Below, in pieces: positions 1 to 5,419 of a DNA stretch of 5,468 bases. The stretch's first letter is position 1. Every line of letters starts with the position of its first letter. Under the pieces are notes generated by a model, which saw nothing but the letters and a program-made list of their open reading frames with translations, was not told the origin of the DNA and made no database searches. The stretch is from the NCBI GenBank assembly GCA_964368275.1, contig CAYJAQ010000071.1, positions 1-5,468 of the forward strand, given 5' to 3'. Source of the DNA: CAYJAQ01 sp964368275 (GTDB taxonomy: Bacteria > Bacillota_I > Bacilli_A > ML615J-28 > CAG-313). Made by a program: the position numbers and the translations under genes.

Positions 1-425
1 CATATATTCTTTTTTAATATATCATTATTTATAATTAACGCTTTTTCGTAATAACTTTTAATTATTTCGTATTTTTTGCCTATTAATAGTTCACTTCTAT
101 TTTTGAAAATAATAACAGCATTGTTTTCCGCATCTTTTTTGATTGTAAGTATATTATAAGCATTTATATATATATTATTCAAGTCTCGCTTATTGAAAGT
201 AGAGAATAGAAATAGTTGATGTGAGATATATATAGGAACATTCTTTCTAATGTTATATTTTTGTTTGATAGCAACAATACGCCCCTGTAGAGTTGTTAAA
301 GCGTTAATACAAAAGCCATTTAGAAATGTTTCAATAGTCACTGGCAATATACTTTCACCATTTTGCGTTACTACTATAATAGCCCGGTTGTTTTTCTTAA
401 GATACAAAATTTCTTTTTCTTTCAT
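1..425 (-). CDS. ComK-like competence transcription factor, 3' end beyond the window
   Basis: The minus-strand frame from the ATG at 425-423 stays open for 141 codons to the left edge, with no stop, so the C-terminus is missing. The protein fits the ComK family pattern. It has an N-terminal strand region (residues 15-20, AIIVVT), then INALTTLQGR (40-49) matching the family's 'C..yG.s..GR' region. KNVPIYISHQLFLFST (61-76) matches the 'K.PI.v....iflFPT' core, and VIIFKNRSEL (104-113) matches the 'v.F.ng....l' segment. The Pro of FPT and the CxW of Bacillus ComK are replaced (FST; NNIYIN). ComK of B. subtilis is 192 residues and activates DNA-uptake genes by binding AT boxes; short divergent relatives occur in Erysipelotrichia-like bacteria (from memory). 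An AAGGGGG ribosome site lies just upstream of the ATG, closer than usual. The gene starts 54 bases after the ATPase stop. Family assignment is by pattern recognition, so moderate; function in competence is inferred. Confidence 0.62.
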   Translation of the reverse strand, partial: MKEKEILYLKKNNRAIIVVTQNGESILPVTIETFLNGFCINALTTLQGRIVAIKQKYNIRKNVPIYISHQLFLFSTFNKRDLNNIYINAYNILTIKKDAENNAVIIFKNRSELLIGKKYEIIKSYYEKALIINNDILKKNI

Positions 426-446
426 ATGCCCCCTTTTTTAGTAAGA

Positions 447-468
447 TAAAAGCCATCATACGATGGCT
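447..468 (-). terminator. Hairpin after the ATPase gene, weak terminator or attenuator
   Basis: AGCCATC and GATGGCT form a perfect 7-bp stem around a 4-base loop, starting 11 bases past the ATPase stop. On the minus strand it is followed by TTTATCTTAC, a short broken U-tract, so termination is probably incomplete. The comK-like ribosome site lies only about 15 bases further on, so readthrough would feed that gene. Confidence 0.6.
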
Positions 469-479
469 AATTTATCCAA

Positions 480-1676
480 TTATTGTGCTTGTTCTTCTGA
501 AACGTTTGCTTCGATTTCAAGCTCTTGATTTACACGTTTCTTAATAGGTTGAATTCTTAATTCAGTTTCCATATCAAAGAAATGGCATTTGTTCATATTT
601 AAAGCCATTGTGAACATATCGTTAGTATGAATGTCTGTACGTGCTTTTACTTTTGCTGTTACCATTTGTCCCATAACATCTTCGCTCGGGAATTTTACAG
701 TGATTTGTGATTCAGCACCTAGTAATTCCGATACTTCAACTTTAGCTTCAACTCTAGATTCAGGATGTTTTTCAATAAATGATGCTTCATCATGGCAGTC
801 TTCTGGTCTAATACCTAATAATAATTTTGTATCTAAGTAGCCTTGTTCCTTTAATACATCAAATTGTTTTTTCGGAACTGCTAGACGGAATACACCATGT
901 TTGTGCGATCCAAATTCAAATACACCATCTTCACCAACTTTACCTTCAATAAAGTTCATTGGAGGTGTTCCAATAAATCCACCAACAAAGACATTATTAG
1001 GGAAGTCATAGATTTCTTTTGGTGCACCAATTTGTTGAATCCAACCATCTTTCATAACAACAATACGATTAGCCATAGTCATAGCTTCGATTTGGTCATG
1101 GGTTACATAAATAGTAGTTGTTCCTAAAGATTCATGCAATTTGATTAATTCAGAACGCATTTGAACACGTAATTTAGCATCTAGATTAGATAGAGGTTCG
1201 TCCATTAAGAATACTTTTGCATCACGAACGATAGCACGGCCTAAAGCAACACGTTGACGTTGACCACCAGATAGTGCTTTTGGCTTACGATCTAAGTATG
1301 GTTTTAAACCTAATGTTTCGGCTGCGTTTTGAACGCGGCGATCAATTTCATCACGTGAGAATTTACGCAACTTTAAGCCAAACGCCATGTTATCATAAAC
1401 TGTCATATGAGGATATAGAGCATAAGTTTGGAAAACCATCGCAATATTACGATCTTTAGGAGCTACGTCATTCATAACTTCGTCATCAATTAATAATTGT
1501 CCACTGGTAATTTCTTCTAGTCCAGCTACCATTCTAAGTGTAGTAGTCTTACCACATCCAGATGGACCTACGAAAACAATAAATTCACGGTCTTTAATCT
1601 TTAAATTAAAATCAAATACAGCTTGCACATTATTGTCATAAATTTTGTTTATATTTTTAAGTTCAACAGTTGCCAT
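480..1676 (-). CDS. msmK: MsmK/UgpC-type carbohydrate ABC importer ATP-binding subunit
   Basis: This 398-residue protein is the ATPase of a CUT1-type sugar importer and sits on the cytoplasmic face of a permease pair. All nucleotide-binding motifs are intact: Walker A GPSGCGKT (37-44), Q-loop Gln83 in VFQTYALYPHMT, signature LSGGQ (135-139), Walker B VFLMDE (155-160), D-loop SNLD (163-166) and switch His193. Residues from about 240 to the end form the OB/TOBE-type regulatory region of the MalK/UgpC/MsmX class (GIRPEDCHDE, LLGAESQITVKF). The length slightly exceeds the usual 355-380 because of an acidic C-terminal tail. The start at 1676 is preferred over the in-frame ATG at 1694 because AAGGAGGG lies between them with ideal spacing. 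No permease or binding-protein gene is adjacent, consistent with a shared, multitask ATPase such as MsmX or MsmK. The family call is very secure; the substrate (maltodextrins, raffinose or glycerol-3-phosphate type) cannot be read from the sequence. Confidence 0.95.
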   Translation of the reverse strand: MATVELKNINKIYDNNVQAVFDFNLKIKDREFIVFVGPSGCGKTTTLRMVAGLEEITSGQLLIDDEVMNDVAPKDRNIAMVFQTYALYPHMTVYDNMAFGLKLRKFSRDEIDRRVQNAAETLGLKPYLDRKPKALSGGQRQRVALGRAIVRDAKVFLMDEPLSNLDAKLRVQMRSELIKLHESLGTTTIYVTHDQIEAMTMANRIVVMKDGWIQQIGAPKEIYDFPNNVFVGGFIGTPPMNFIEGKVGEDGVFEFGSHKHGVFRLAVPKKQFDVLKEQGYLDTKLLLGIRPEDCHDEASFIEKHPESRVEAKVEVSELLGAESQITVKFPSEDVMGQMVTAKVKARTDIHTNDMFTMALNMNKCHFFDMETELRIQPIKKRVNQELEIEANVSEEQAQ

Positions 1677-1681
1677 TTTTT

Positions 1682-1689
1682 CCCTCCTT
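1682..1689 (-). promoter_or_regulatory. Shine-Dalgarno deciding the ATPase start
   Basis: On the minus strand AAGGAGGG is followed by five A residues and ATG at 1676. This near-perfect site excludes the longer in-frame start at 1694, which would begin upstream of the site and add MPRREK. Confidence 0.9.
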
Positions 1690-1711
1690 GGCATAGTTTT
1701 TCTACACTAAT

Positions 1712-1720
1712 ATTATAACA
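1712..1720 (-). promoter_or_regulatory. Extended -10 promoter of the ATPase gene
   Basis: TGTTATAAT on the minus strand is an exact extended -10 (TGnTATAAT), 35 bases upstream of the ATG. Seventeen bases further upstream lies only a T-run (1740-1735), which is also the U-tract of the preceding terminator. There is no good -35, but an extended -10 often does not need one. The gene therefore probably has its own sigma-A-type promoter. Confidence 0.75.
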
Positions 1721-1733
1721 TATAAATGTAATT

Positions 1734-1787
1734 AAAAAAATAGACAAACTAACTAGACTTTTTTTAAAAATCTAGGCAATTTGTCTA
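1734..1787 (-). terminator. Intrinsic terminator of the pucR-like gene
   Basis: TAGACAAA (1787-1780) pairs with TTTGTCTA (1748-1741), and a nested CTAGA/TCTAG (1775-1771 with 1757-1753) pairs inside it around an A/T-rich loop. Seven T residues follow the stem on the minus strand (1740-1734). It begins 7 bases after the regulator's stop codon and would insulate the regulator from the ATPase gene. Confidence 0.85.
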
Positions 1788-1794
1788 TCATCAT

Positions 1795-2631
1795 CTATTT
1801 ACGAGTACTCATTAAAACTAAAATAGCACAAGCATGCTTAAAATTTTGAATATTAAGACCAATGCATTTTGATATATTATCTAACTTGTTTAATAAACTA
1901 TTTCGATGCATATATAAAACTTTTGAAGTCTTTGAAACATTAAGTTCATTTTTAAAGAAAGCATCAATAATCTCCAAGTTATTAGCGTTTGTTAAAACTT
2001 TATCTAAAATGTTTTTATTAATAATCTCAATCACTTCACTCGCATTTTGTTTTGGCATATCAAACAATAGATCTGATACATCCGTATAGTCTTTTTGATA
2101 AATAACGGGCGAATTAATATAAGCATTAATATAGGTAATTAAATCACTACCTTTAGTTAAAGTATTAAAGAATATACCATCATGAATAATCAAATATGAA
2201 CCAAAATCATCGCTGATTGTTTTAGACAGTTCCGAAAGCCGTTCTTCAAAATGTTTAAAATAGAAAACAATTTTTAAGTCACGGTATGATATGATTTCAA
2301 TTTCCTGATAGATATCTTTCAATAGGCTATTTACCTGATCATTATCAATTAATCCGCGATATAGTAAAAAGCGACCAGTTTCTTTATTAAAAGGGTAAGG
2401 ACCTTTTTCAAATAAGTATTCATGAATTTTTTCGCTCATTATGTTATCGTAATGAAAAGTCTTTTCAACGTAAAGTGACTTAATCAATTGATATTCATTA
2501 CTAGCAATAGTTTTCTCAATTCCAAATAGTTTACCATCCTCATTGTAGAAATAATAGTACTTCTCAGGATCATAATTACTAATGTTTTCAATAATTCTAT
2601 TCGGATATATTTTTAATAGCTTTTTATACAT
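1795..2631 (-). CDS. PucR/CdaR-type transcriptional regulator
   Basis: This 278-residue soluble protein ends in the PucR-type helix-turn-helix (HTH_30 family), about residues 219-275. It shows the characteristic run in which an N-V-S-K-T-S-K-V-L helix is followed by MHRNSLLNKLDNI (241-253) and then GLN and a final hydrophobic helix. The HRNSL core corresponds to the family's HRNTL. The first about 210 residues have no signal peptide or membrane segment, and I do not recognise a named sensor domain there; by position they would sense a ligand or mediate dimerisation. The start has GGTGAT 4 bases upstream, a fair ribosome site. The stop is TAG, followed by a strong terminator. PucR/CdaR proteins are usually local activators responding to metabolites. 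The nearest candidate targets are the sugar ATPase downstream, the divergent rhodanese gene, or its own promoter. The ligand is unknown. Confidence 0.82.
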   Translation of the reverse strand: MYKKLLKIYPNRIIENISNYDPEKYYYFYNEDGKLFGIEKTIASNEYQLIKSLYVEKTFHYDNIMSEKIHEYLFEKGPYPFNKETGRFLLYRGLIDNDQVNSLLKDIYQEIEIISYRDLKIVFYFKHFEERLSELSKTISDDFGSYLIIHDGIFFNTLTKGSDLITYINAYINSPVIYQKDYTDVSDLLFDMPKQNASEVIEIINKNILDKVLTNANNLEIIDAFFKNELNVSKTSKVLYMHRNSLLNKLDNISKCIGLNIQNFKHACAILVLMSTRK

Positions 2632-2651
2632 ATAATCACCAAATATATTAT

Positions 2652-2679
2652 ATCATAAAATTTATTTTTTTGTGGACAA
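2652..2679 (-). promoter_or_regulatory. Candidate promoter of the pucR-like gene
   Basis: On the minus strand TTGTCC (2679-2674) is followed after 16 bases by TATGAT (2657-2652), matching the -35 and -10 consensus at 4 and 5 of 6 positions. An alternative -10, TATAAT at 2652-2647, overlaps the first but would stand 21 bases from TTGTCC. Either gives a short leader before the ATG at 2631. Confidence 0.55.
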
Positions 2680-2680
2680 A
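2669..2680. promoter_or_regulatory. Inverted repeat in the divergent promoter region, possible operator
   Basis: TTTGTGGACAAA has 5-base arms (TTTGT/ACAAA) around a 2-base centre. It overlaps the proposed -35 of the pucR-like gene and is centred about 47 bases upstream of the expected rhodanese transcription start. That position suits autoregulation or activation, but 5-base arms in AT-rich DNA can arise by chance. Confidence 0.35.
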
Positions 2681-2709
2681 TTATTACCTTTATTTTAAGT
2701 AGAGCATTG

Positions 2710-2715
2710 TATAAT
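2710..2715 (+). promoter_or_regulatory. -10 element for the rhodanese gene
   Basis: A perfect TATAAT ends 20 bases before the ATG, placing the transcription start just upstream of the ribosome site. No convincing -35 stands at 16-18 bases; TTACCT at 2684-2689 is 20 bases away. The promoter may be weak or activator-dependent. Confidence 0.55.
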
Positions 2716-2735
2716 ACTACTAATGAGGTGTAGTT

Positions 2736-3056
2736 ATGAAAGAGATGTCAACGTTGAATTTTTTTAAGGTTTATCAAACCACTTATAATTGCCGAATAAT
2801 TGATGTAAGGGAACCCTACGAATACGAAGAAAATCATATAAAGGGAGCCATTAATATCCCTTTAACACTGCTTTTAGAAAAACACTTCTTGTTTATCAAT
2901 AAAGCAAAGCACTATTTCATTATTTGTAAAAATGGTTCTAGAAGTATGACAGCTAGTAAGTTTTTAACAGAACTGAATTATAATGTAACTAATGTTGTCG
3001 GGGGAATGGATCGTTGGAAAGGTTCTGTTGAGAAAAGTACCCGCCGTTATTATTAA
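2736..3056 (+). CDS. Single-domain rhodanese-like sulfurtransferase
   Basis: This 106-residue cytoplasmic protein consists of one rhodanese domain, the usual size for GlpE/PspE-like forms. The N-terminal CH2A-type motif IIDVREPYEYEENHIKGAINIP (about 21-42) is followed by the active-site loop C64-K-N-G-S-R69. The loop has the six-residue length typical of sulfurtransferases rather than the longer loop of Cdc25 or arsenate reductases. Cys64 would carry the persulfide. The second signature, NVVGGMDRWKGSV (86-98), is also present. GAGGTG lies 5 bases before the ATG at 2736, which supports this start over the in-frame ATG at 2745. The gene is alone on the plus strand, divergent from the pucR-like gene and convergent with spoIIE, with its own terminator. 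The sulfur acceptor or partner cannot be inferred from neighbours. Confidence 0.93.
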   Translation: MKEMSTLNFFKVYQTTYNCRIIDVREPYEYEENHIKGAINIPLTLLLEKHFLFINKAKHYFIICKNGSRSMTASKFLTELNYNVTNVVGGMDRWKGSVEKSTRRYY

Positions 3057-3097
3057 AAGGAATCACTGGTAGTACTACTGCCGAGTGATTCCTTTTT
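3055..3097. terminator. Bidirectional terminator between the rhodanese and spoIIE genes
   Basis: AGGAATCACT (3058-3067) pairs with AGTGATTCCT (3084-3093). The loop folds further: GGTAGT (3068-3073) pairs with ACTGCC (3077-3082) with one T-G pair, leaving G3083 as a bulge. A T-run follows on the plus strand, and CCTTTTAAT follows on the minus strand, so it can stop both convergent genes. The left arm overlaps the rhodanese stop codon. Confidence 0.9.
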
Positions 3098-3128
3098 AAT
3101 TTATTTTATAATCAATTTCCCATAACAA

Positions 3129-5288
3129 CTAACCTGTTGTTTTCACCTTTAAAGCAATTACCGTCATATCATCATTAGTTTTTAAATTTTGGTGACTGGT
3201 ATAGTTTAACAATTGATAGATAATTTTCTGAGGCGAATCATCTTTAATACTGGCAATAAACTCCTCAATGCTTGTCTTTTCAATAATGTTTTCAAATATT
3301 CCATCACTACTCATTAGTATTAAATCTCCATTTTCTAACTTGTAATCATAATTATTAATGGTCTCATCAATGCCAAATGGTAAACTTTTATTAATTATTT
3401 TTTCGATGTTACCATTTTGCCTAACAATATATGAAGTTGTGCCACCCATCTTATAAAAACGAGCAGTTAAGTTATATCGATTAATTTCCAATAAATCAAG
3501 GGTAGCATAGCGTTCCAGATAATCTTGGATTACATAGAAAGTATTAAGAATCTCTAAGGCTGATGTAGAATCAAGGTTTAAGGAAATAACATCTTGAACT
3601 AATTTTAATGTCATATCACTTTCACAAAAAGCACTATAGCCTTTACCCATACCATCAGATATTGCACTGATGAATTTACCATTGTTGAGTTCTTTAATAA
3701 TATAGTTGTCACCACATATATTACTGCCATCTGACGACATTGAACCGTAGCCATAAATTATATCTAATTTTAACTCAGGAATTACTTTTACATAAATTTT
3801 ATGTTTATCCTTTTTTTCCAAACTAACGGTAACTGGATGAGGAAAAACACTATCGCATATTATCTTTATTGCTTTTTTTGCATCAACAAAATTAACATCC
3901 TTTATACCAATTCTTATTATAAAATCTTCATCAAATGCTCTTTCTATCTCAAAATAGCATATGTCATAGCCATAATTAATAATACGCGTTTTTGCTTCTT
4001 TTAAAATCTCGTAGCTTATTTCATTTTTAGAGACTAGATCAACTGCGTATTTTCTAATTGCATTAGATACTCCCGTTATCTGAGCGATTAGAGCATTATT
4101 ATTAGAAGGTGATACTGTATAATCAATTCGGCTACTTAGACGCTTAGTCGTATTTTCAATTTCTTTAATGTGTAAACAAGAACGAAAAAAATCATAATAG
4201 TCTTCTTTTTGATTATCACTTTGTTGAAGAAGATTTCTAAAATATATATACATATTTCCTTTATTTTTATCAAAGCACTCCTTACGTTTTTCACATTTAG
4301 CACAATGATTCTGAACAATTGTTTTTATTCCTTCAGATAGCTTTTCATTATATTCCTTTGGCACTTGAAAACTAGAAGCAAAACGATCCAAAAACTGAGT
4401 AAAACGGAGCACTTCTTCGCTTAGGTTTGTGGCAACTTGTGTATATATTAGTTCTTTTACTTCCTCATCTTTTTTGTATTCTTTTGCAATATACATTTTA
4501 AAAATTTCAAAAACTATACTAGTAATCATCATCCCTACAATATAATAGTCACTATAAGTTGTTTTCGCAAAAAAGACAGCTACTGAAAAAACATTTAAGG
4601 CTAGCAGCGGATAAACAGATGGCAATAAATAGAGAGCAACAATTAATGGTATAAAAATAGCCTCGGATACTTCAAAATAGAATATTAGAATTAACATACA
4701 CATAATACCATATAACATAGCATATATATTACGATTGCTTTTAGCCATATACATTGCGTAAAATACACTTACTAAAAACCCTAAATTTATATTGTAAACA
4801 TACGCAGAAGCACCACCAATTACAGCAATCAAAAAAATAATATTTTCTAAATAAGCACTGTTAAAAAAGGTGCTTTTACTTTTTAATGATTCAATTAAAT
4901 TACGTTCAAAGTATAAATATAGAAGTAAACTTATCGCAGTTAGCAATAAGAAGCGCCACCAATTACTAATTCCCTTAAACACTAAGTATTGCATTAAGAT
5001 ATTTAAAAGTAAAACAAAACCATATATGTAATATCCCTTTGCTAGTTTGCTCATTATCCATAGTATAAATAGAACTACAATTAGCATAATTAAAAAGGGA
5101 ATCATATAAGTTAGACCTGTGAACAGATACAACGCTAAAATACCAGGGATTATCATGTAATAAATATTTTTTACATCTCTTAATAAATAGAACAATAGCA
5201 GTGGTATATATAGAACAAAACCAATATCTAACATTACCGTTAAAACACTAAAAAAAGCAACAATAACTAAATTTATTTTTTTAAACAT
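3129..5288 (-). CDS. spoIIE: Stage II sporulation protein E, membrane-bound PP2C-type phosphatase
   Basis: SpoIIE dephosphorylates the anti-anti-sigma factor SpoIIAA to release sigma-F in the forespore and associates with FtsZ at the polar septum. The protein has 719 residues (827 in B. subtilis). It has about ten hydrophobic segments (residues 7-265), then a cytoplasmic regulatory region with conserved cysteines C329-x2-C332-x5-C338 and C371, then the PP2C domain (about 505-719). Phosphatase motifs are intact: GDN (526-528), SDGMGKG (544-550), LMSSDGIFEN (658-667) and the metal-binding DDMTV (706-710). The ATG at 5288 is chosen because GAGGTG stands 5 bases upstream; the GTG at 5294 overlaps that site. 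The stop TAG lies 31 bases from the shared terminator, so the gene is probably monocistronic, unlike the B. subtilis arrangement near tilS and hprT. The N-terminal cytoplasmic tail is only about six residues. The family call is very secure. Confidence 0.96.
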   Translation of the reverse strand: MFKKINLVIVAFFSVLTVMLDIGFVLYIPLLLFYLLRDVKNIYYMIIPGILALYLFTGLTYMIPFLIMLIVVLFILWIMSKLAKGYYIYGFVLLLNILMQYLVFKGISNWWRFLLLTAISLLLYLYFERNLIESLKSKSTFFNSAYLENIIFLIAVIGGASAYVYNINLGFLVSVFYAMYMAKSNRNIYAMLYGIMCMLILIFYFEVSEAIFIPLIVALYLLPSVYPLLALNVFSVAVFFAKTTYSDYYIVGMMITSIVFEIFKMYIAKEYKKDEEVKELIYTQVATNLSEEVLRFTQFLDRFASSFQVPKEYNEKLSEGIKTIVQNHCAKCEKRKECFDKNKGNMYIYFRNLLQQSDNQKEDYYDFFRSCLHIKEIENTTKRLSSRIDYTVSPSNNNALIAQITGVSNAIRKYAVDLVSKNEISYEILKEAKTRIINYGYDICYFEIERAFDEDFIIRIGIKDVNFVDAKKAIKIICDSVFPHPVTVSLEKKDKHKIYVKVIPELKLDIIYGYGSMSSDGSNICGDNYIIKELNNGKFISAISDGMGKGYSAFCESDMTLKLVQDVISLNLDSTSALEILNTFYVIQDYLERYATLDLLEINRYNLTARFYKMGGTTSYIVRQNGNIEKIINKSLPFGIDETINNYDYKLENGDLILMSSDGIFENIIEKTSIEEFIASIKDDSPQKIIYQLLNYTSHQNLKTNDDMTVIALKVKTTG

Positions 5289-5293
5289 ATCCA

Positions 5294-5299
5294 CACCTC
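5294..5299 (-). promoter_or_regulatory. Shine-Dalgarno deciding the spoIIE start
   Basis: GAGGTG on the minus strand is followed by TGGAT and ATG at 5288. The spacing is identical to that of the rhodanese gene. The upstream GTG at 5294 begins with the last base of this site and so is an unlikely start. Confidence 0.8.
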
Positions 5300-5305
5300 T
5301 TATAT

Positions 5306-5338
5306 ATTATAGCCTCTTTAAATATCATATTTTAGCAA
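5306..5338 (-). promoter_or_regulatory. Candidate spoIIE promoter with a 21-bp spacer
   Basis: On the minus strand TTGCTA (5338-5333) and a perfect TATAAT (5311-5306) are 21 bases apart. B. subtilis spoIIE and spoIIG are known for sigma-A promoters with unusually long spacers that need Spo0A. The -10 is convincing; the -35 matches only 4 of 6 and could be chance. Confidence 0.5.
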
Positions 5339-5341
5339 TTT

Positions 5342-5350
5342 TTGGACAAG
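5342..5350 (-). promoter_or_regulatory. Possible Spo0A box upstream of spoIIE
   Basis: CTTGTCCAA on the minus strand differs by one base from the 0A core TTGTCGAA. It stands immediately upstream of the proposed -35, where Spo0A boxes lie in the B. subtilis spoII promoters. A single degenerate site is weak evidence by itself. Confidence 0.4.
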
Positions 5351-5364
5351 TATAAAAAGAGTGT

Positions 5365-5402
5365 AAAAAAAGGAGTTTCTACTTATGAGAGTAGTCACTC
5401 CT
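5365..5402 (-). terminator. Intrinsic terminator of a gene entering from the right edge
   Basis: AGGAGT (5371-5376) pairs with ACTCCT (5397-5402), and CTAC (5379-5382) pairs with GTAG (5391-5394) inside a 2x2 internal loop. Seven T residues follow on the minus strand (5371-5365). This marks the end of a leftward transcript just before the spoIIE promoter. Confidence 0.8.
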
Positions 5403-5419
5403 ATCGACATATTTTCAAA

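Noticed and set aside
250..441. Plus-strand open frame of 63 codons
   Set aside because: It lies antisense to the ComK-like frame, has no ribosome site, and its protein resembles no family I know.
631..1459. Plus-strand open frames within the sugar ATPase gene
   Set aside because: They are antisense shadows of a fully conserved ATPase coding sequence.
1862..2089. Plus-strand open frame within the pucR-like gene
   Set aside because: It is antisense to the helix-turn-helix gene and has no supporting ribosome site or family pattern.
2657..2669. AAAA-N5-TTTT match to a ComK AT box
   Set aside because: ComK sites need paired boxes at set spacing, and single matches are expected by chance in such AT-rich DNA.
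2671..2680. TTGTCCACA on the minus strand as a DnaA box
   Set aside because: It is one base from TTATCCACA, but stands alone with no cluster, no AT-rich unwinding element context and no dnaA or dnaN gene nearby.
3801..4318. Short frames on both strands inside spoIIE
   Set aside because: They overlap conserved SpoIIE coding sequence; the minus-strand frame repeats the cysteine region in the wrong frame.
5292..5294. GTG as the spoIIE start
   Set aside because: It overlaps the GAGGTG ribosome site that is correctly spaced for the ATG at 5288.
5365..5402. Hairpin upstream of spoIIE as a riboswitch or leader attenuator
   Set aside because: It lies upstream of the proposed promoter and is followed by a T-run, so it fits a terminator of the preceding gene; no riboswitch core was recognised.
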